Part shown: in pieces, positions 27,148-36,568 of the stretch
How the letters are laid out: each line of letters opens with the position of its first letter
How positions within the stretch are numbered: the stretch's first letter is position 1
Origin: Methyloligella sp.
Lineage (GTDB): Bacteria > Pseudomonadota > Alphaproteobacteria > Rhizobiales > HXMU1428-3
NCBI GenBank assembly: GCA_021604645.1
Contig: BQJJ01000005.1
Span: forward strand, 62,001-126,000
DNA: 64,000 nt
Reading direction: 5' to 3'
Made by a program: the position numbers and the translations under genes
The notes under the pieces: model-generated
What the model was told of the DNA's origin: nothing
What the model saw: only the letters and a program-made list of their open reading frames with translations
Database searches by the model: none

Positions 27148-29022
27148 TTAGTTCTGCTCATCTTCAGATTTCATTGGTTTGATTGATACAATTTCGGCAC
27201 CGGGAAAATTTTGTATGACGCCCTGAACTGAAGGGTGAGATTGTATTTGCTCAAGTTCTTTTTGTTCTTTTACCCGTCTTTGGCTGCCAATTGTTTGTTC
27301 TCCGCGCTCATGAGAAAGAGCCACCATCCAGCGAGCGCCTGTCCAGCGAGACAGTTTGTTTGTGAGGTCTCCGGCTAAGCCATCAGTTGCCCCGTCTAAC
27401 AGGTGTAATTCAATGCTGCCTGGTGCGAACCGTACAAGCTCGGCATATTCTTCTAACTGTAGCTTGAGCTTTACATCCCTTTTTTCACCGATGAGCTCCA
27501 ATACATCTGAAAAAGTTTCAAGTGTTGGTAACTGATTATTTTCTGCGTGAGGTGCGGTTATTTGTTCAGCTTCTGGTGCACCACCCAAATGCATATCTGG
27601 GCCATTGACCGAACGTGTCATTGTATGCACTCCTGCACCACCATCAATGGAAGAAGCTGTCGCTCCATCCGGGCTTGGTTGACCACCCTGACCAGCATTT
27701 TGGCTATCGCTTGATCCCAAAACAGGTCCGTCCTGAGCTTTTTTTAATGCGGCAATAACATCGCCCGGGGCAGGTAAATCGCTCATATAAAGCAGACGCA
27801 TTATGATCATCTCAGCTGCGCTCACCTGGTTGGGTGCTTTGCCTATTTCTTCATAACCTTTCAGCAGAGTTTGCCAGCCTCGGCTCAAGACAGCCATTGA
27901 TAATTTACCAGCCATGTCAATGATTTGAGCTTTAGCGGCTTCTGGTAGATCGTCATTGCCGACTTGACCACTTTCGGTGCTTGTATTACCGCCGCTTAAA
28001 GCTTTTGTTCGGGTAACAATGTGTACCGCTTCAGCCATATCGGAGATGATTTGCTGCGGGTCGCCACCATTATCGTAAAACCTGCGAAATTCGTTTAAAG
28101 CCTCTGGAGCGTTGCCAGCGAATATTGAGCCTAACAGGCCTAAAATTTCAGCTTGATCGGCCAGACCTAACATCGATCTGATATTATCAGCGGAAATAGA
28201 ATTCTCATCAGCCCGGGCAAAGGCTTGATCAAGCAATGACAGACCATCACGTACAGAGCCTTCAGCTGCTCTTGCAATTAGACTGATGGCATCTTCATCA
28301 ATTTTCACATCTTCTTTTTTAGAAATATTAGCAAAATGCTGCTCGAGGTCGCGAATATCAATGCGGCGCAAATCAAAGCGCTGGCAACGGGAAAGAACTG
28401 TAACGGGAACTTTGCGGAGCTCTGTTGTTGCAAAGATGAATTTAACGTGGGCTGGTGGCTCTTCTAATGTTTTCAAAAGCCCATTAAATGCTGACTTTGA
28501 GAGCATGTGCACTTCGTCGATGATGTAAACTTTATAACGGGCCGAAACCGGCTTATATCTGGCCGCTTCAATGATTTCCCTAATATCATCGATACCTGTA
28601 TGGGAAGCTGCGTCCATTTCCATCACATCAACATGAGACCCTGCCATAATGGCGGGACAATGAGTGCCCTCTTCTGTCATGTCGATGGTGGGTGAGTTGA
28701 TCGTCTCAGTTTCGAAATTTAAGGCGCGCGCCAGAATTCGCGCGGTAGTTGTTTTCCCAACCCCTCTCACACCTGAGAGCATGAAACCCTGGGCGATGCG
28801 ATTGCTTTCAAACGCATTGCGCAAGGTTTGCACCATTGGTTCCTGGCCGATGAGGTCTGAAAAATCAGCCGGGCGATATTTGCGAGCAAGCACGAGATAT
28901 GGATCTTGCGCTGCGCCTTGGTCTGATTTTTTTGATTTTGTGGCAGACTTAGAGGTTTTTTGGGCTTTTGATGGCTTTTTTTCTGAAGTTTTATCTTTAT
29001 TTTCCGCCATTTGATCCACCAT
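27148..29022 (-). CDS. dnaX: DNA polymerase III subunit tau (and possibly gamma), DnaX
   Basis: A 624-residue clamp loader ATPase. Features are a basic N-terminal extension, RKYRPADFSDLIGQEP, Walker A GVRGVGKTTTARILARAL, Walker B VYIIDEVHMLS, and the sensor region LKTLEEPPAHVKFIFATTE with RCQRFDLRRI. Only one cysteine (THC) remains where four zinc ligands are usual, a common alphaproteobacterial state. The C-terminal tau part is from ~430. A run of seven A in frame A AAA AAA at codons 426-428 could let ribosomes slip back and end a gamma-like product. The second ATG at 29010 has GGTGGA upstream and is an alternative start. Confidence 0.95.
   Translation of the reverse strand: MVDQMAENKDKTSEKKPSKAQKTSKSATKSKKSDQGAAQDPYLVLARKYRPADFSDLIGQEPMVQTLRNAFESNRIAQGFMLSGVRGVGKTTTARILARALNFETETINSPTIDMTEEGTHCPAIMAGSHVDVMEMDAASHTGIDDIREIIEAARYKPVSARYKVYIIDEVHMLSKSAFNGLLKTLEEPPAHVKFIFATTELRKVPVTVLSRCQRFDLRRIDIRDLEQHFANISKKEDVKIDEDAISLIARAAEGSVRDGLSLLDQAFARADENSISADNIRSMLGLADQAEILGLLGSIFAGNAPEALNEFRRFYDNGGDPQQIISDMAEAVHIVTRTKALSGGNTSTESGQVGNDDLPEAAKAQIIDMAGKLSMAVLSRGWQTLLKGYEEIGKAPNQVSAAEMIIMRLLYMSDLPAPGDVIAALKKAQDGPVLGSSDSQNAGQGGQPSPDGATASSIDGGAGVHTMTRSVNGPDMHLGGAPEAEQITAPHAENNQLPTLETFSDVLELIGEKRDVKLKLQLEEYAELVRFAPGSIELHLLDGATDGLAGDLTNKLSRWTGARWMVALSHERGEQTIGSQRRVKEQKELEQIQSHPSVQGVIQNFPGAEIVSIKPMKSEDEQN
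27698..27745 (-). promoter_or_regulatory. Possible -1 frameshift signal in dnaX
   Basis: The heptamer A AAA AAA follows TTA in frame. After a -1 slip the reading continues for 11 codons (SSGRTCFGIKR) to a TAG stop, giving a ~439-residue product. Sixteen bases downstream of the run, TTTTGG can pair with CCAAAA across 13 bases. E. coli dnaX uses a comparable A AAA AAG site near codon 430. No Shine-Dalgarno-like stimulator was seen upstream, so use of the site is uncertain. Confidence 0.5.
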
Positions 29023-29227
29023 TTTGTGCCAACACTTTGTTTAACCATATAGCGCGCTCTGACTAAGAGCAGCACTGTTTATTGCCTCTCTTCAACATTT
29101 TAAATGTAAAATGCCTTAAAATGCAAAATGTCTTAAGAAAACAATATGTGTTGGCTGTGTGAAACTTGCTAGCCATAAGAGAAATAACCATCAAAAATGA
29201 AGGCCGCAAAAATCATAAGATTTAAAA

Positions 29228-29321
29228 GGAGGTTGGACGGCAACCCGATTCCGAATCGTTAGGGCTGCTTCCTTCCGGACCTGACCCGGTTGGCGAAGGA
29301 CTCGTCCACCGCCAACCTCCC
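29228..29321 (-). ncRNA. ffs: Signal recognition particle RNA, small bacterial type (4.5S)
   Basis: The minus strand carries the invariant GGTCAGGTCCGGAAGGAAGC of the Ffh-binding hairpin, including the GGAA tetraloop and asymmetric loop. The flanking arms GGGAGGTTGG and CCAACCTCC close a ~94-base rod. It guides membrane-protein synthesis with Ffh and FtsY. It lies about 205 bases upstream of dnaX on the same strand, a usual position in this group. Confidence 0.96.
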
Positions 29322-29383
29322 AGCGCATATTTTCCACATTCTTTATTTAAAATGCAAGCACTTTTGATCAAAATTCTCAATTT

Positions 29384-30244
29384 TTAAGTTAAGCGCCCTT
29401 TTTGGAGCCGATATTCATGTGCTTTGTAAGTTCCTAAGATCCTTACCTGAGATGAGAAAAAGCTCAATTCTTCAAGGGCTAACTGTACATTCTTGGTTGC
29501 CGGATGCCCCTCAATATCAGCGTAAAACATGGTTGCGTTGAACGTGCCTTCAAGCTGATAACTCTCTAGTTTGGTCATATTCACGCTGTTTGTGGCAAAA
29601 CCACCCAGCGCTTTGTAGAGGGCTGCAGGTACATTTCGAACATTAAAGATGAATGATGTCATCACTGGGCCATCTTCCGGCAAAGCATCATTAGGCTCCT
29701 TGGAGAGAATGAGAAATCTTGTGGTATTATGATCCGCATCCTCAATATTGCTTTTAATGATGTCTAAATCATTTATTTCAGCAGCTAAAGTGGAAGCAAT
29801 TGCAGCCTCTGATTTATTGCCTTTTTCTTTTATCAGACGGGCAGAACCAGCTGTGTCAGCTTCGATGACAGGCATTATGCCAAGCTCTTTAATGATTTTA
29901 CGGCACTGACCTAACGCCATTGTGTGACTGTGAACAGTTTTAATATCTTCTAATTCGGTGCCTTTATTGACCAGCAATTGGTGGCGCACGCGCTCAAAAT
30001 GCTCTCCAATTACATAAAGCCCTGATTCTGGCAAAAGATGATGGATATCAGCAACACGCCCAGCAACTGAATTTTCAATCGGGATCATACCAAGATCAAC
30101 ATCTCCATTACTCACAGCTGCAAATGCACCGTCAAAAGTTGGGCATGGTATGGCCTCAGCGCCAGGAAAAGCATCATTACAAGCCAAATGAGAGTTTGCA
30201 CCGGGCTCACCTTGATAAATGATTTTTAACTCTGAGTTTGTCAT
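29384..30244 (-). CDS. pheA: Prephenate dehydratase
   Basis: A 286-residue enzyme that converts prephenate to phenylpyruvate in phenylalanine synthesis. The N-terminus YQGEPGANSHLACNDAFPGA, GMIPIENSVAGRV and the catalytic DADHNTTRFLIL are present. A C-terminal ACT domain starts at VRNVPAALYKALGGFA and includes MTKLESYQ, for feedback by phenylalanine. There is no chorismate mutase domain. It is downstream of kdsB with 60 bases between. Confidence 0.95.
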   Translation of the reverse strand: MTNSELKIIYQGEPGANSHLACNDAFPGAEAIPCPTFDGAFAAVSNGDVDLGMIPIENSVAGRVADIHHLLPESGLYVIGEHFERVRHQLLVNKGTELEDIKTVHSHTMALGQCRKIIKELGIMPVIEADTAGSARLIKEKGNKSEAAIASTLAAEINDLDIIKSNIEDADHNTTRFLILSKEPNDALPEDGPVMTSFIFNVRNVPAALYKALGGFATNSVNMTKLESYQLEGTFNATMFYADIEGHPATKNVQLALEELSFFSSQVRILGTYKAHEYRLQKGRLT

Positions 30245-30304
30245 TTTTATTTTTCTTTCTTACGGGCTTCCAACTTTAAGAGACGTGAAGTTCGATTATT
30301 TATT

Positions 30305-31051
30305 CTAAGATGATTGGAGCAAGGCGCGAGCTTTATCAAGATCTTCTTGTGTATCCACTCCTAGCGGGTGCGTTTTGACAATTGCTACATCAATTCTCAT
30401 TCCAGCTTCTAAAGCCCTTAATTGCTCTAGTTTTTCTCTCAATTCTAGCTTTGAAGGCGGCAATTTGATAAAGGCTTCCAAACTCGCACGCTTATAGCCA
30501 TAAATTCCGATGTGATGATAGTGCGGGCCGTCTCCATGGGGAGCTGTTGCTCTTGTGAAATAGAGGGCTCTGTGATGGTGTTGCTCGATCTCAGTTCCCA
30601 CCATTTTCACGACATTCGGGTTCGTTTTTTCACTCTCGTCGACGATTTCTGCTGCTAGAGTTGAGATGTCGACATCTTCATTTTCTAAAAGAGCTGCACA
30701 TTGACGCACAACTTCAGGGTCTAATACCGGTAAATCACCTTGCAAATTTATGATCGTGTTAAACCTCTTTTCTGGATCATATTTATGTAAGGCTTCGCAA
30801 ATTCGATCCGAGCCACTTGGGTGATCGCTTCGGGTTAGAACCGCCTCACCGCCTACCTTATATATTGCATCAGCGATGCTTTGATCATCAGTTGCCACGA
30901 CTACGGGGCCGCAATCAGCTTCACAGGCTCTTCGCCAGACATGGACAATCATTGGCTCACCAGCAATATCCTTCATTGGTTTGCCGGGTAGCCTGGTTGC
31001 CTGCATGCGGGCTGGTATTAAGATGAGATTTGTGTTATTCGCCACAACCAT
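30305..31051 (-). CDS. kdsB: 3-deoxy-manno-octulosonate cytidylyltransferase
   Basis: A 248-residue enzyme that activates Kdo as CMP-Kdo for lipopolysaccharide core. [19 protein letters not shown] is the nucleotide-binding start, followed by [37 protein letters not shown] and [15 protein letters not shown], all family signatures. Full length. It confirms a lipopolysaccharide-bearing cell. It is probably co-transcribed with pheA, an arrangement common in Rhizobiales. Confidence 0.95.
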   Translation of the reverse strand: MVVANNTNLILIPARMQATRLPGKPMKDIAGEPMIVHVWRRACEADCGPVVVATDDQSIADAIYKVGGEAVLTRSDHPSGSDRICEALHKYDPEKRFNTIINLQGDLPVLDPEVVRQCAALLENEDVDISTLAAEIVDESEKTNPNVVKMVGTEIEQHHHRALYFTRATAPHGDGPHYHHIGIYGYKRASLEAFIKLPPSKLELREKLEQLRALEAGMRIDVAIVKTHPLGVDTQEDLDKARALLQSS

Positions 31052-31237
31052 AATGTTGGAAACTCCAAAAGTCGTCTAAAAGGCCAAATTATCGACACTT
31101 TTTTTCAAATTTACCTGAGAAAATCTGTTTTCACTGGTTGATTGGACAAACAGACAAGGCTAGTTTGCACAAATAATGAACTCTATCAATCTTAAGATTG
31201 AATTTTACAAGACCTGTTTCTAAAGGATACTGCTTTC

Positions 31238-31786
31238 ATGAATGCATTTGAATTAAACAAAATTATGGGTTGGGTGTTGGCTGCTGCACTCGTTATTGTT
31301 GGCGGGCAGACCTTCATGGAAATTTACGCAGACGGCCATGGTGACGGACAGGAAAAGAAAACGGCTTATGCTATTGAAGTCGAAGGCGGCGACGCTGACA
31401 AAAAGGAAAAGAAGGCTGAGGCTCCTAAAGCTCTAGACATCAAACCTCTACTTGCTTCTGCTAGCACTGACCTTGGTGCTAAAGTTGCCAAGAAATGTAA
31501 GGCTTGCCACACATTTGAAAAAGGTGGCAAAAATAAAGTTGGTCCTGCTCTTTATGAAGTTGTTAATCGTGACTTGGGCGGTGCCGCTGGTTATGCGTAC
31601 TCTAGCGCTCTTAAAGAAAAAGGTGGCAAATGGGACTATGACGCGCTTGCAGCTTTCTTAAAATCTCCGAAAAAATTCCTACCTGGCACAAAAATGGCTT
31701 TTTCAGGTATTCGTAAAGACGAGCAATTGGCTAGCTTGATTGTTTATCTAAGAAGCTTAAGCGATAACCCGGCAAAATTGCCATAA
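31238..31786 (+). CDS. Membrane-anchored cytochrome c (CycM-like)
   Basis: A 182-residue class I cytochrome c held by an uncleaved N-terminal membrane helix (IMGWVLAAALVIVGGQTFMEIY). An Ala/Lys-rich linker (~40-75) precedes the haem domain with CKACHTFEKGGKNKVGPALY (CxxCH attachment) and the Met ligand in LPGTKMAFSGI. CycM-type proteins carry electrons from the bc1 complex to an aa3 oxidase. RBS AAAGGA is present before the ATG. It is diverged from kdsB and followed at once by a family A repeat. Confidence 0.9.
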   Translation: MNAFELNKIMGWVLAAALVIVGGQTFMEIYADGHGDGQEKKTAYAIEVEGGDADKKEKKAEAPKALDIKPLLASASTDLGAKVAKKCKACHTFEKGGKNKVGPALYEVVNRDLGGAAGYAYSSALKEKGGKWDYDALAAFLKSPKKFLPGTKMAFSGIRKDEQLASLIVYLRSLSDNPAKLP

Positions 31787-31790
31787 TACC

Positions 31791-31901
31791 TCTCACGGGC
31801 TATTCCGCAGCTTCGCTGCGGGCCCTCCGAGAGGGCGGTGCTAGGCACCGGACGCCTTTGGCGTCATGTCCTGATGCCGAAAAGGCATCACTCCTTCTTC
31901 G
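31791..31901 (+). repeat. Family A hairpin repeat, copy A3 (best formed)
   Basis: Five clear hairpins in a row: CCGCAGC/GCTGCGG, GCCCTC/GAGGGC, GGTGC/GCACC, GACGCC/GGCGTC with TTT loop, and GATGCC/GGCATC with GAAAA loop. They are framed by TCTCACGGGC and CTCCTTCTTCG. It begins five bases after the cytochrome stop codon and could form the 3' end of that transcript. Confidence 0.88.
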
Positions 31902-31916
31902 TGCAATGATAGTTCC

Positions 31917-31953
31917 TTAATGGCACTTTAGGTTGCCCGCCAACTACCGCGCT
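31917..31953 (+). repeat. Family B repeat, degenerate copy B4
   Basis: The left arm GGTTGC is intact, the right side reads CAACTACC, so pairing is weakened. It keeps the leading CACTTTA and trailing CGCGCT. The rest of this ~490-base gap up to the next gene holds the terminator-like hairpin listed next and AT-rich sequence. Confidence 0.55.
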
Positions 31954-32011
31954 ATGGCTCCACCCTCGCTGAGCTTTTTTGCCCTCATGGTTAAAATTAA
32001 CAAAACTTAAT

Positions 32012-32050
32012 AAAAAACGTGCCTGAAGTCTCATTTTCGGCATGTTTTTT
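32012..32050. terminator. Hairpin terminator, bidirectional
   Basis: The arms AAAAAACGTGCC and GGCATGTTTTTT pair over 12 positions with one G-T pair and a 15-base loop, followed by a T run on either strand. It lies between the cytochrome gene and the peptide transporter operon. Confidence 0.75.
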
Positions 32051-32278
32051 GGTGCTCATAGTGAAAAGCTAAGACTGTTTTATTTCATTTTTATGGAATT
32101 TTTGATCACCTTGGTTCAGGATTTTGTGATCTGAGCTGGTTTGAAGCTTTGAAATGCGACTATAGTCTTTCTATATAGGTTAAGCCGTTGCCATAGAGGA
32201 ATTACAGCTATAGTCTCATTAGCATATTTTAAGAAATAAATGATAAGAGCTAATAAAAATAAATAATATCTATAAAGG

Positions 32279-34537
32279 GTGCGCATTTTGATTAAAAGAT
32301 TATCGATCTCTGGTTTGTTTTTTGTCTCCTTTGGTTTTTCTGTTTTTTATTCATCAGCGCTTTTAGCTGACCCCTCTGATACCTCAGCAGAGGAACAATC
32401 TATTCAAAAGATGGAAGAACTCCCTGTTATTGTCCCAGCGCGAATGGCTGATGACGGTGCGGTTGAAGATGCTAAAACATCTACGGAGACCATGACAAAA
32501 ACTGAGCAATTACCCGTTGTCGTTCCAGCGCAAATGGTAGAGCAAGAGGCCCCTTTAAAAACGCAAGCGAAAACAGAAGGCAAGCCAGAAGAAAGGCCTG
32601 GAGAAACACCAGTTGTCGAACAAACAACTGAAACAAAAGAAATCGCAGCTCCGAAAGACGCAATGGCAAGCAAGCGTCATTTTGCACTGACATTGACTGA
32701 CACACCTAAATATACAAAAATCTCCCCTCACTATGACTATGTAAACCCCAATGCCCCTAAGGGCGGCGAAATGCGTTTACCAGTGACTGGTAGTTTTGAT
32801 AGCCTTAATCCATTTACTATTAAGGGAAGCCCTGCAGGTGGTATTTTACTCACCTATGATAGTTTAATGGAACAAAGCCTTGATGAAGGCTCAACGCAAT
32901 ATTGTCATTTGTGCGAATGGGTTAGCTACCCTTCAGATTATTCTTCTGTGACCTTTAAATTACGCCAAGGCCCAACATTTCATGATGGCAAACCAATAAC
33001 AGCAGCCGATGTGATGTTCTCTATGACTGAGCTTAAAAAGGCAAACCCTCGTTATGGGCAGTATTATAAAAATGTTACACGCTCAGAGGTCACTGGCCCC
33101 AATGAAGTTACTTTCTATTTTGACGTAAAAAATAACCGAGAACTCCCTTTTATTGTTGGAGAGCTCAATGTTTTGCCCAAACACTATTGGTTAGGAAAAG
33201 ACAAAAAGGGTGAAACCCGTAGTCTGAGCAAAACAACGTTGGAAGTTCCTCTCAGTTCTGGCCCTTATAAGGTAAGTAAAGTTCGCCCTGGCCGTAGTTT
33301 GGTCTTAGAACGTGTTGCTGACTATTGGGGAAAAGACAGTTTCACCGCTAAGGGCAAATATAATTTTGATCAGCTAAAATTTGAGTATTTCAGAGATAGC
33401 TCAGTAGCCTTTGAAGCGTTCAAGGCTGATGCTTTTGACTTTTACAATGAGACTTCTTCAGTAAACTGGGCCCGCAACTATGAATTCAAAGCTCTAAAAA
33501 CAGGCCAGGTCATTAAAAATAATGATTATGTTCTAAAAAATCCGCAAGGGATGCAAGGGTTTGTTTTCAATCTTAGACGCGAAAAGTTCACGGATATTCG
33601 TGTGAGAGAAGCTATTTCTCGTGCCTTTAATTTTGAGTGGGCATCAAAAAATTTATTTTACAACCAATACAAACGAACCGCTAGTTATTTCCAAAACTCT
33701 GTGCTCGCTAGTTCTGGCAAACCTAGCCCTGAAGAGCTTGCCTTTCTAGAACCGCTAAAAGACGGCATTCCCAACAAAGCTTTGACCGATGAATACAAAC
33801 CTTTTGTTCACGATGGTAATAAAGGCACGAGAAAACAATTACGTGAGGCTCGCAAACTGCTTGAACAAGCTGGGTGGACTATTCGCTCAGAAACAGTGAA
33901 TGACAAAAATTGCGGGTTTGTTTGTTCTTGGATGATTAAGCTTGGGCTGCAATCTGCAAAGAAAACCAACGTTCTGAGAAACAAAGCTGGAGAAACACTT
34001 GATATTGAATTTTTGATTATCTCTCCGGCATTTCAAAGAGTGCTTTCTGGATATGTGGCTAACTTAAATCAACTTGGGATTAAAACTTCAATTCGCTTGG
34101 TTGATAGCCCTCAATATCAAAAACGACTTGAGACGTTTGATTACGACATGATTATCTCTACCTTTGGGCAATCTGAAAGTCCTGGTAATGAACAACGCTT
34201 CTACTGGGGTTCAGCTTCAGCTGACAAACCTGGTAGCCGAAATTATATTGGCATCAAAAACAAAGCCATTGATGCTTTGATTGATAAAATCATTTTTGCC
34301 AAAAATCGGGACGAGCTTGTTACCGTGACAAAAGCTCTTGATCGAGTGCTGTTATTCAACCATTTTGTTGTGCCTAACTGGTACTCGGCGTCTGAACGTA
34401 TTGCTTATTGGAACCGTTTTTCGCAACCAGAAACCAAACCAACACGCTCGATCGGGTATGTGCAAACCTGGTGGTATGATGCTGAGAAAGCCAAGCTGGT
34501 CAAAACTGGCGGCAAGAAATCTGCTGAGTTGAAATAG
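32279..34537 (+). CDS. Peptide ABC transporter substrate-binding protein (family 5), first of two
   Basis: A 752-residue periplasmic binding protein. A signal peptide (hydrophobic LFFVSFGFSVFYSSALLA) is followed by an unusual ~110-residue acidic linker with two related words, ELPVIVPARM and QLPVVVPAQM. The SBP_bac_5 domain then starts at DYVNPNAPKGGEMRLP and contains KLRQGPTFHDGKPITAADV and LRREKFTDIRVREAIS. Similar to YejA, which binds oligopeptides or microcin C-type compounds. GTG at 32279 or TTG at 32288 may start it; AAAGGG lies eight bases before the TTG. It is followed by a second binding protein nine bases later. Confidence 0.9.
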   Translation: MRILIKRLSISGLFFVSFGFSVFYSSALLADPSDTSAEEQSIQKMEELPVIVPARMADDGAVEDAKTSTETMTKTEQLPVVVPAQMVEQEAPLKTQAKTEGKPEERPGETPVVEQTTETKEIAAPKDAMASKRHFALTLTDTPKYTKISPHYDYVNPNAPKGGEMRLPVTGSFDSLNPFTIKGSPAGGILLTYDSLMEQSLDEGSTQYCHLCEWVSYPSDYSSVTFKLRQGPTFHDGKPITAADVMFSMTELKKANPRYGQYYKNVTRSEVTGPNEVTFYFDVKNNRELPFIVGELNVLPKHYWLGKDKKGETRSLSKTTLEVPLSSGPYKVSKVRPGRSLVLERVADYWGKDSFTAKGKYNFDQLKFEYFRDSSVAFEAFKADAFDFYNETSSVNWARNYEFKALKTGQVIKNNDYVLKNPQGMQGFVFNLRREKFTDIRVREAISRAFNFEWASKNLFYNQYKRTASYFQNSVLASSGKPSPEELAFLEPLKDGIPNKALTDEYKPFVHDGNKGTRKQLREARKLLEQAGWTIRSETVNDKNCGFVCSWMIKLGLQSAKKTNVLRNKAGETLDIEFLIISPAFQRVLSGYVANLNQLGIKTSIRLVDSPQYQKRLETFDYDMIISTFGQSESPGNEQRFYWGSASADKPGSRNYIGIKNKAIDALIDKIIFAKNRDELVTVTKALDRVLLFNHFVVPNWYSASERIAYWNRFSQPETKPTRSIGYVQTWWYDAEKAKLVKTGGKKSAELK

Positions 34538-34545
34538 AGGCTCTC

Positions 34546-36489
34546 ATGAGGTTTCTTATGATACAATTCATCCAAAACATTCTATTTATAATAACATATA
34601 GAGCTCAGTCTCTATATGTTAATCCTGTTTTATTGTTTGTTTCTTTCTTGCTCTCAACAATTGTTTTTTCTGCTCAGCCTGCTTTGGCTGATCAAAAGAC
34701 AAGTAATGTGGAAGATCTAGGCAAACCGCAAGTTGCCAATCGGCGGCATGGTCTTTCTACATTTGGCTCCTTAAAATATAAAGCAGACTTCACACACCTT
34801 GACTATGCCAACCCTGATGCTCCTAAGGGAGGCAAACTCTCTATGATTGGCACAGAGGCGCGCGTCACCTTTGATAGTTTTAACAACTACATCCGCAAGG
34901 GAGACCCAGCGCAAGGGTTGATGTATCTCTATGATAGCTTGATGGCACGCGCATATGATGAAGCTGATGCTGTCTATGGTCTGATTGCACATTCCGCTGA
35001 AATTCATAACGACAAAAAAGGTGTCACCTTTTATTTGAGACCTGAAGCGAAGTTTGCTGATGGTGTGCGCGTTAAGGCGTCTGATGTTGTCTTTACGATA
35101 CAAACACTCAAATCAAAAGGGCATCCGCGTTTTCGGGTGAGCCTTCGCGATGTGGACCTTGTCGAGGCGATAAATGATCTCACGGTTCGCTTCCGTTTTA
35201 AGGGCGAGCAAACACGAGACCTTCCGCAGCGTGTGGCTGAGTTGCCGGTGTTACCAGAACATTTCTATAAAAAAGTTCCTTTTGAAAAAGCGGGTCTTGA
35301 TTTGCCACTTGGCTCTGGACCTTACAAGGTTGGGAAATTTCAACAAGGGCGTTATGTACGCTTGATGCGGCGAGATGATTATTGGGCAAAAGACCTTCCA
35401 ATAAACAAGGGGCGGTTTAATTTTGATGAGCTTCGTTATGAATATTTCAAAGACCGCGGCGCCGAATTTGAAGCTTTAAAGGCTGGTGTTTTTGACCTTC
35501 GAGAAGAGTTCACGTCTAAAGATTGGGCGACCAAATATAAGTTTGATGCCATTAAAAAAGGCAAGGTGAAAGCCGATACTTTAAGAGATGATACCCCATC
35601 AGGGACACAAGGCTTTTTCATCAATACACGGCGTGAAAAATTCAAAGACATACGTGTGCGTGAGGCCATTGGTCTGGTATTTGATTTTGAGTGGACCAAC
35701 AAGAACCTATTTTACAATCTTTATACTAGAACCAGCAGTTATTTTGAAAACTCTGAGTTTAAAGCAACAGGCAAACCTAGTGCCAGCGAGCTTGCTCTTT
35801 TAATGCCCTTTAAAGACCAGCTTAACAAAAGCGTTTTTGAGGAGGCGAAACTTTCTCCCAAGACCAATGGCACTGGCCAAGACCGCAAAAACCTGCGCAG
35901 GGCTTCTCGGCTTTTAAAAGCCGCCGGCTATACCATGAAAAAAGGTGTACGGGCAAACAAAGCTGGTGAGCCTTTAACGATTGAGTTTTTAACTTTCAGC
36001 CCTTCTTTTTCACGGATAATCCTCCCCATCATTCGTAATTTAAAAACTTTAGGTATAGAATCAACTTTACGGCTTGTTGACCCAGCACAATATCAAGAAC
36101 GGTTGAAGAATTTTGACTTTGACCTTACGGGATCTCGCTTTTCCATGCGCTTGACCCCAGGGGTTGAGCTTCGAAACTTTTTTGGCTCAAAAGCGGCTAA
36201 GCAAGCTGCCAGCTTTAACCTAGCTGGTATTAACCACCCGGTGGTTGACCATTTGATTGATAAAATATCATCTTCATCAACTCGAGAAGAATTAGTTACT
36301 GCTTGCCGGGCGCTCGATAGAGTTTTGCGTTCTGAATTTTATTGGATGCCTCATTGGTATAAAGATTCGCATAATGTGGCATATTGGAATAAGTTTTCAC
36401 GGCCCCTTAAAAAACCACTCTATCATAGGGGAATTATCGACTTGTGGTGGTTTGATAAAGAAAAGGCCGCAAGACTTCTATCTAGATAG
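34546..36489 (+). CDS. Peptide ABC transporter substrate-binding protein (family 5), second
   Basis: A 647-residue paralogue of the preceding protein, without the long acidic linker. A signal peptide ends near AQPALA. Matching words include DYANPDAPKGGKLSMIG, FYLRPEAKFADGVRVKASDV and NTRREKFKDIRVREAIGLVFDFEWTN split between domains. Both copies are YejA-like. Tandem yejA genes are usual in Rhizobiales; they may differ in peptide preference. It precedes the permease yejB by about 80 bases. Confidence 0.9.
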   Translation: MRFLMIQFIQNILFIITYRAQSLYVNPVLLFVSFLLSTIVFSAQPALADQKTSNVEDLGKPQVANRRHGLSTFGSLKYKADFTHLDYANPDAPKGGKLSMIGTEARVTFDSFNNYIRKGDPAQGLMYLYDSLMARAYDEADAVYGLIAHSAEIHNDKKGVTFYLRPEAKFADGVRVKASDVVFTIQTLKSKGHPRFRVSLRDVDLVEAINDLTVRFRFKGEQTRDLPQRVAELPVLPEHFYKKVPFEKAGLDLPLGSGPYKVGKFQQGRYVRLMRRDDYWAKDLPINKGRFNFDELRYEYFKDRGAEFEALKAGVFDLREEFTSKDWATKYKFDAIKKGKVKADTLRDDTPSGTQGFFINTRREKFKDIRVREAIGLVFDFEWTNKNLFYNLYTRTSSYFENSEFKATGKPSASELALLMPFKDQLNKSVFEEAKLSPKTNGTGQDRKNLRRASRLLKAAGYTMKKGVRANKAGEPLTIEFLTFSPSFSRIILPIIRNLKTLGIESTLRLVDPAQYQERLKNFDFDLTGSRFSMRLTPGVELRNFFGSKAAKQAASFNLAGINHPVVDHLIDKISSSSTREELVTACRALDRVLRSEFYWMPHWYKDSHNVAYWNKFSRPLKKPLYHRGIIDLWWFDKEKAARLLSR

Positions 36490-36568
36490 TTTATTCATTC
36501 TTTGTCTTAGACAGTTACTGAAAAACAAAAATTATTAAAAATATTCAAACGGGAGCCTACACAGACAT

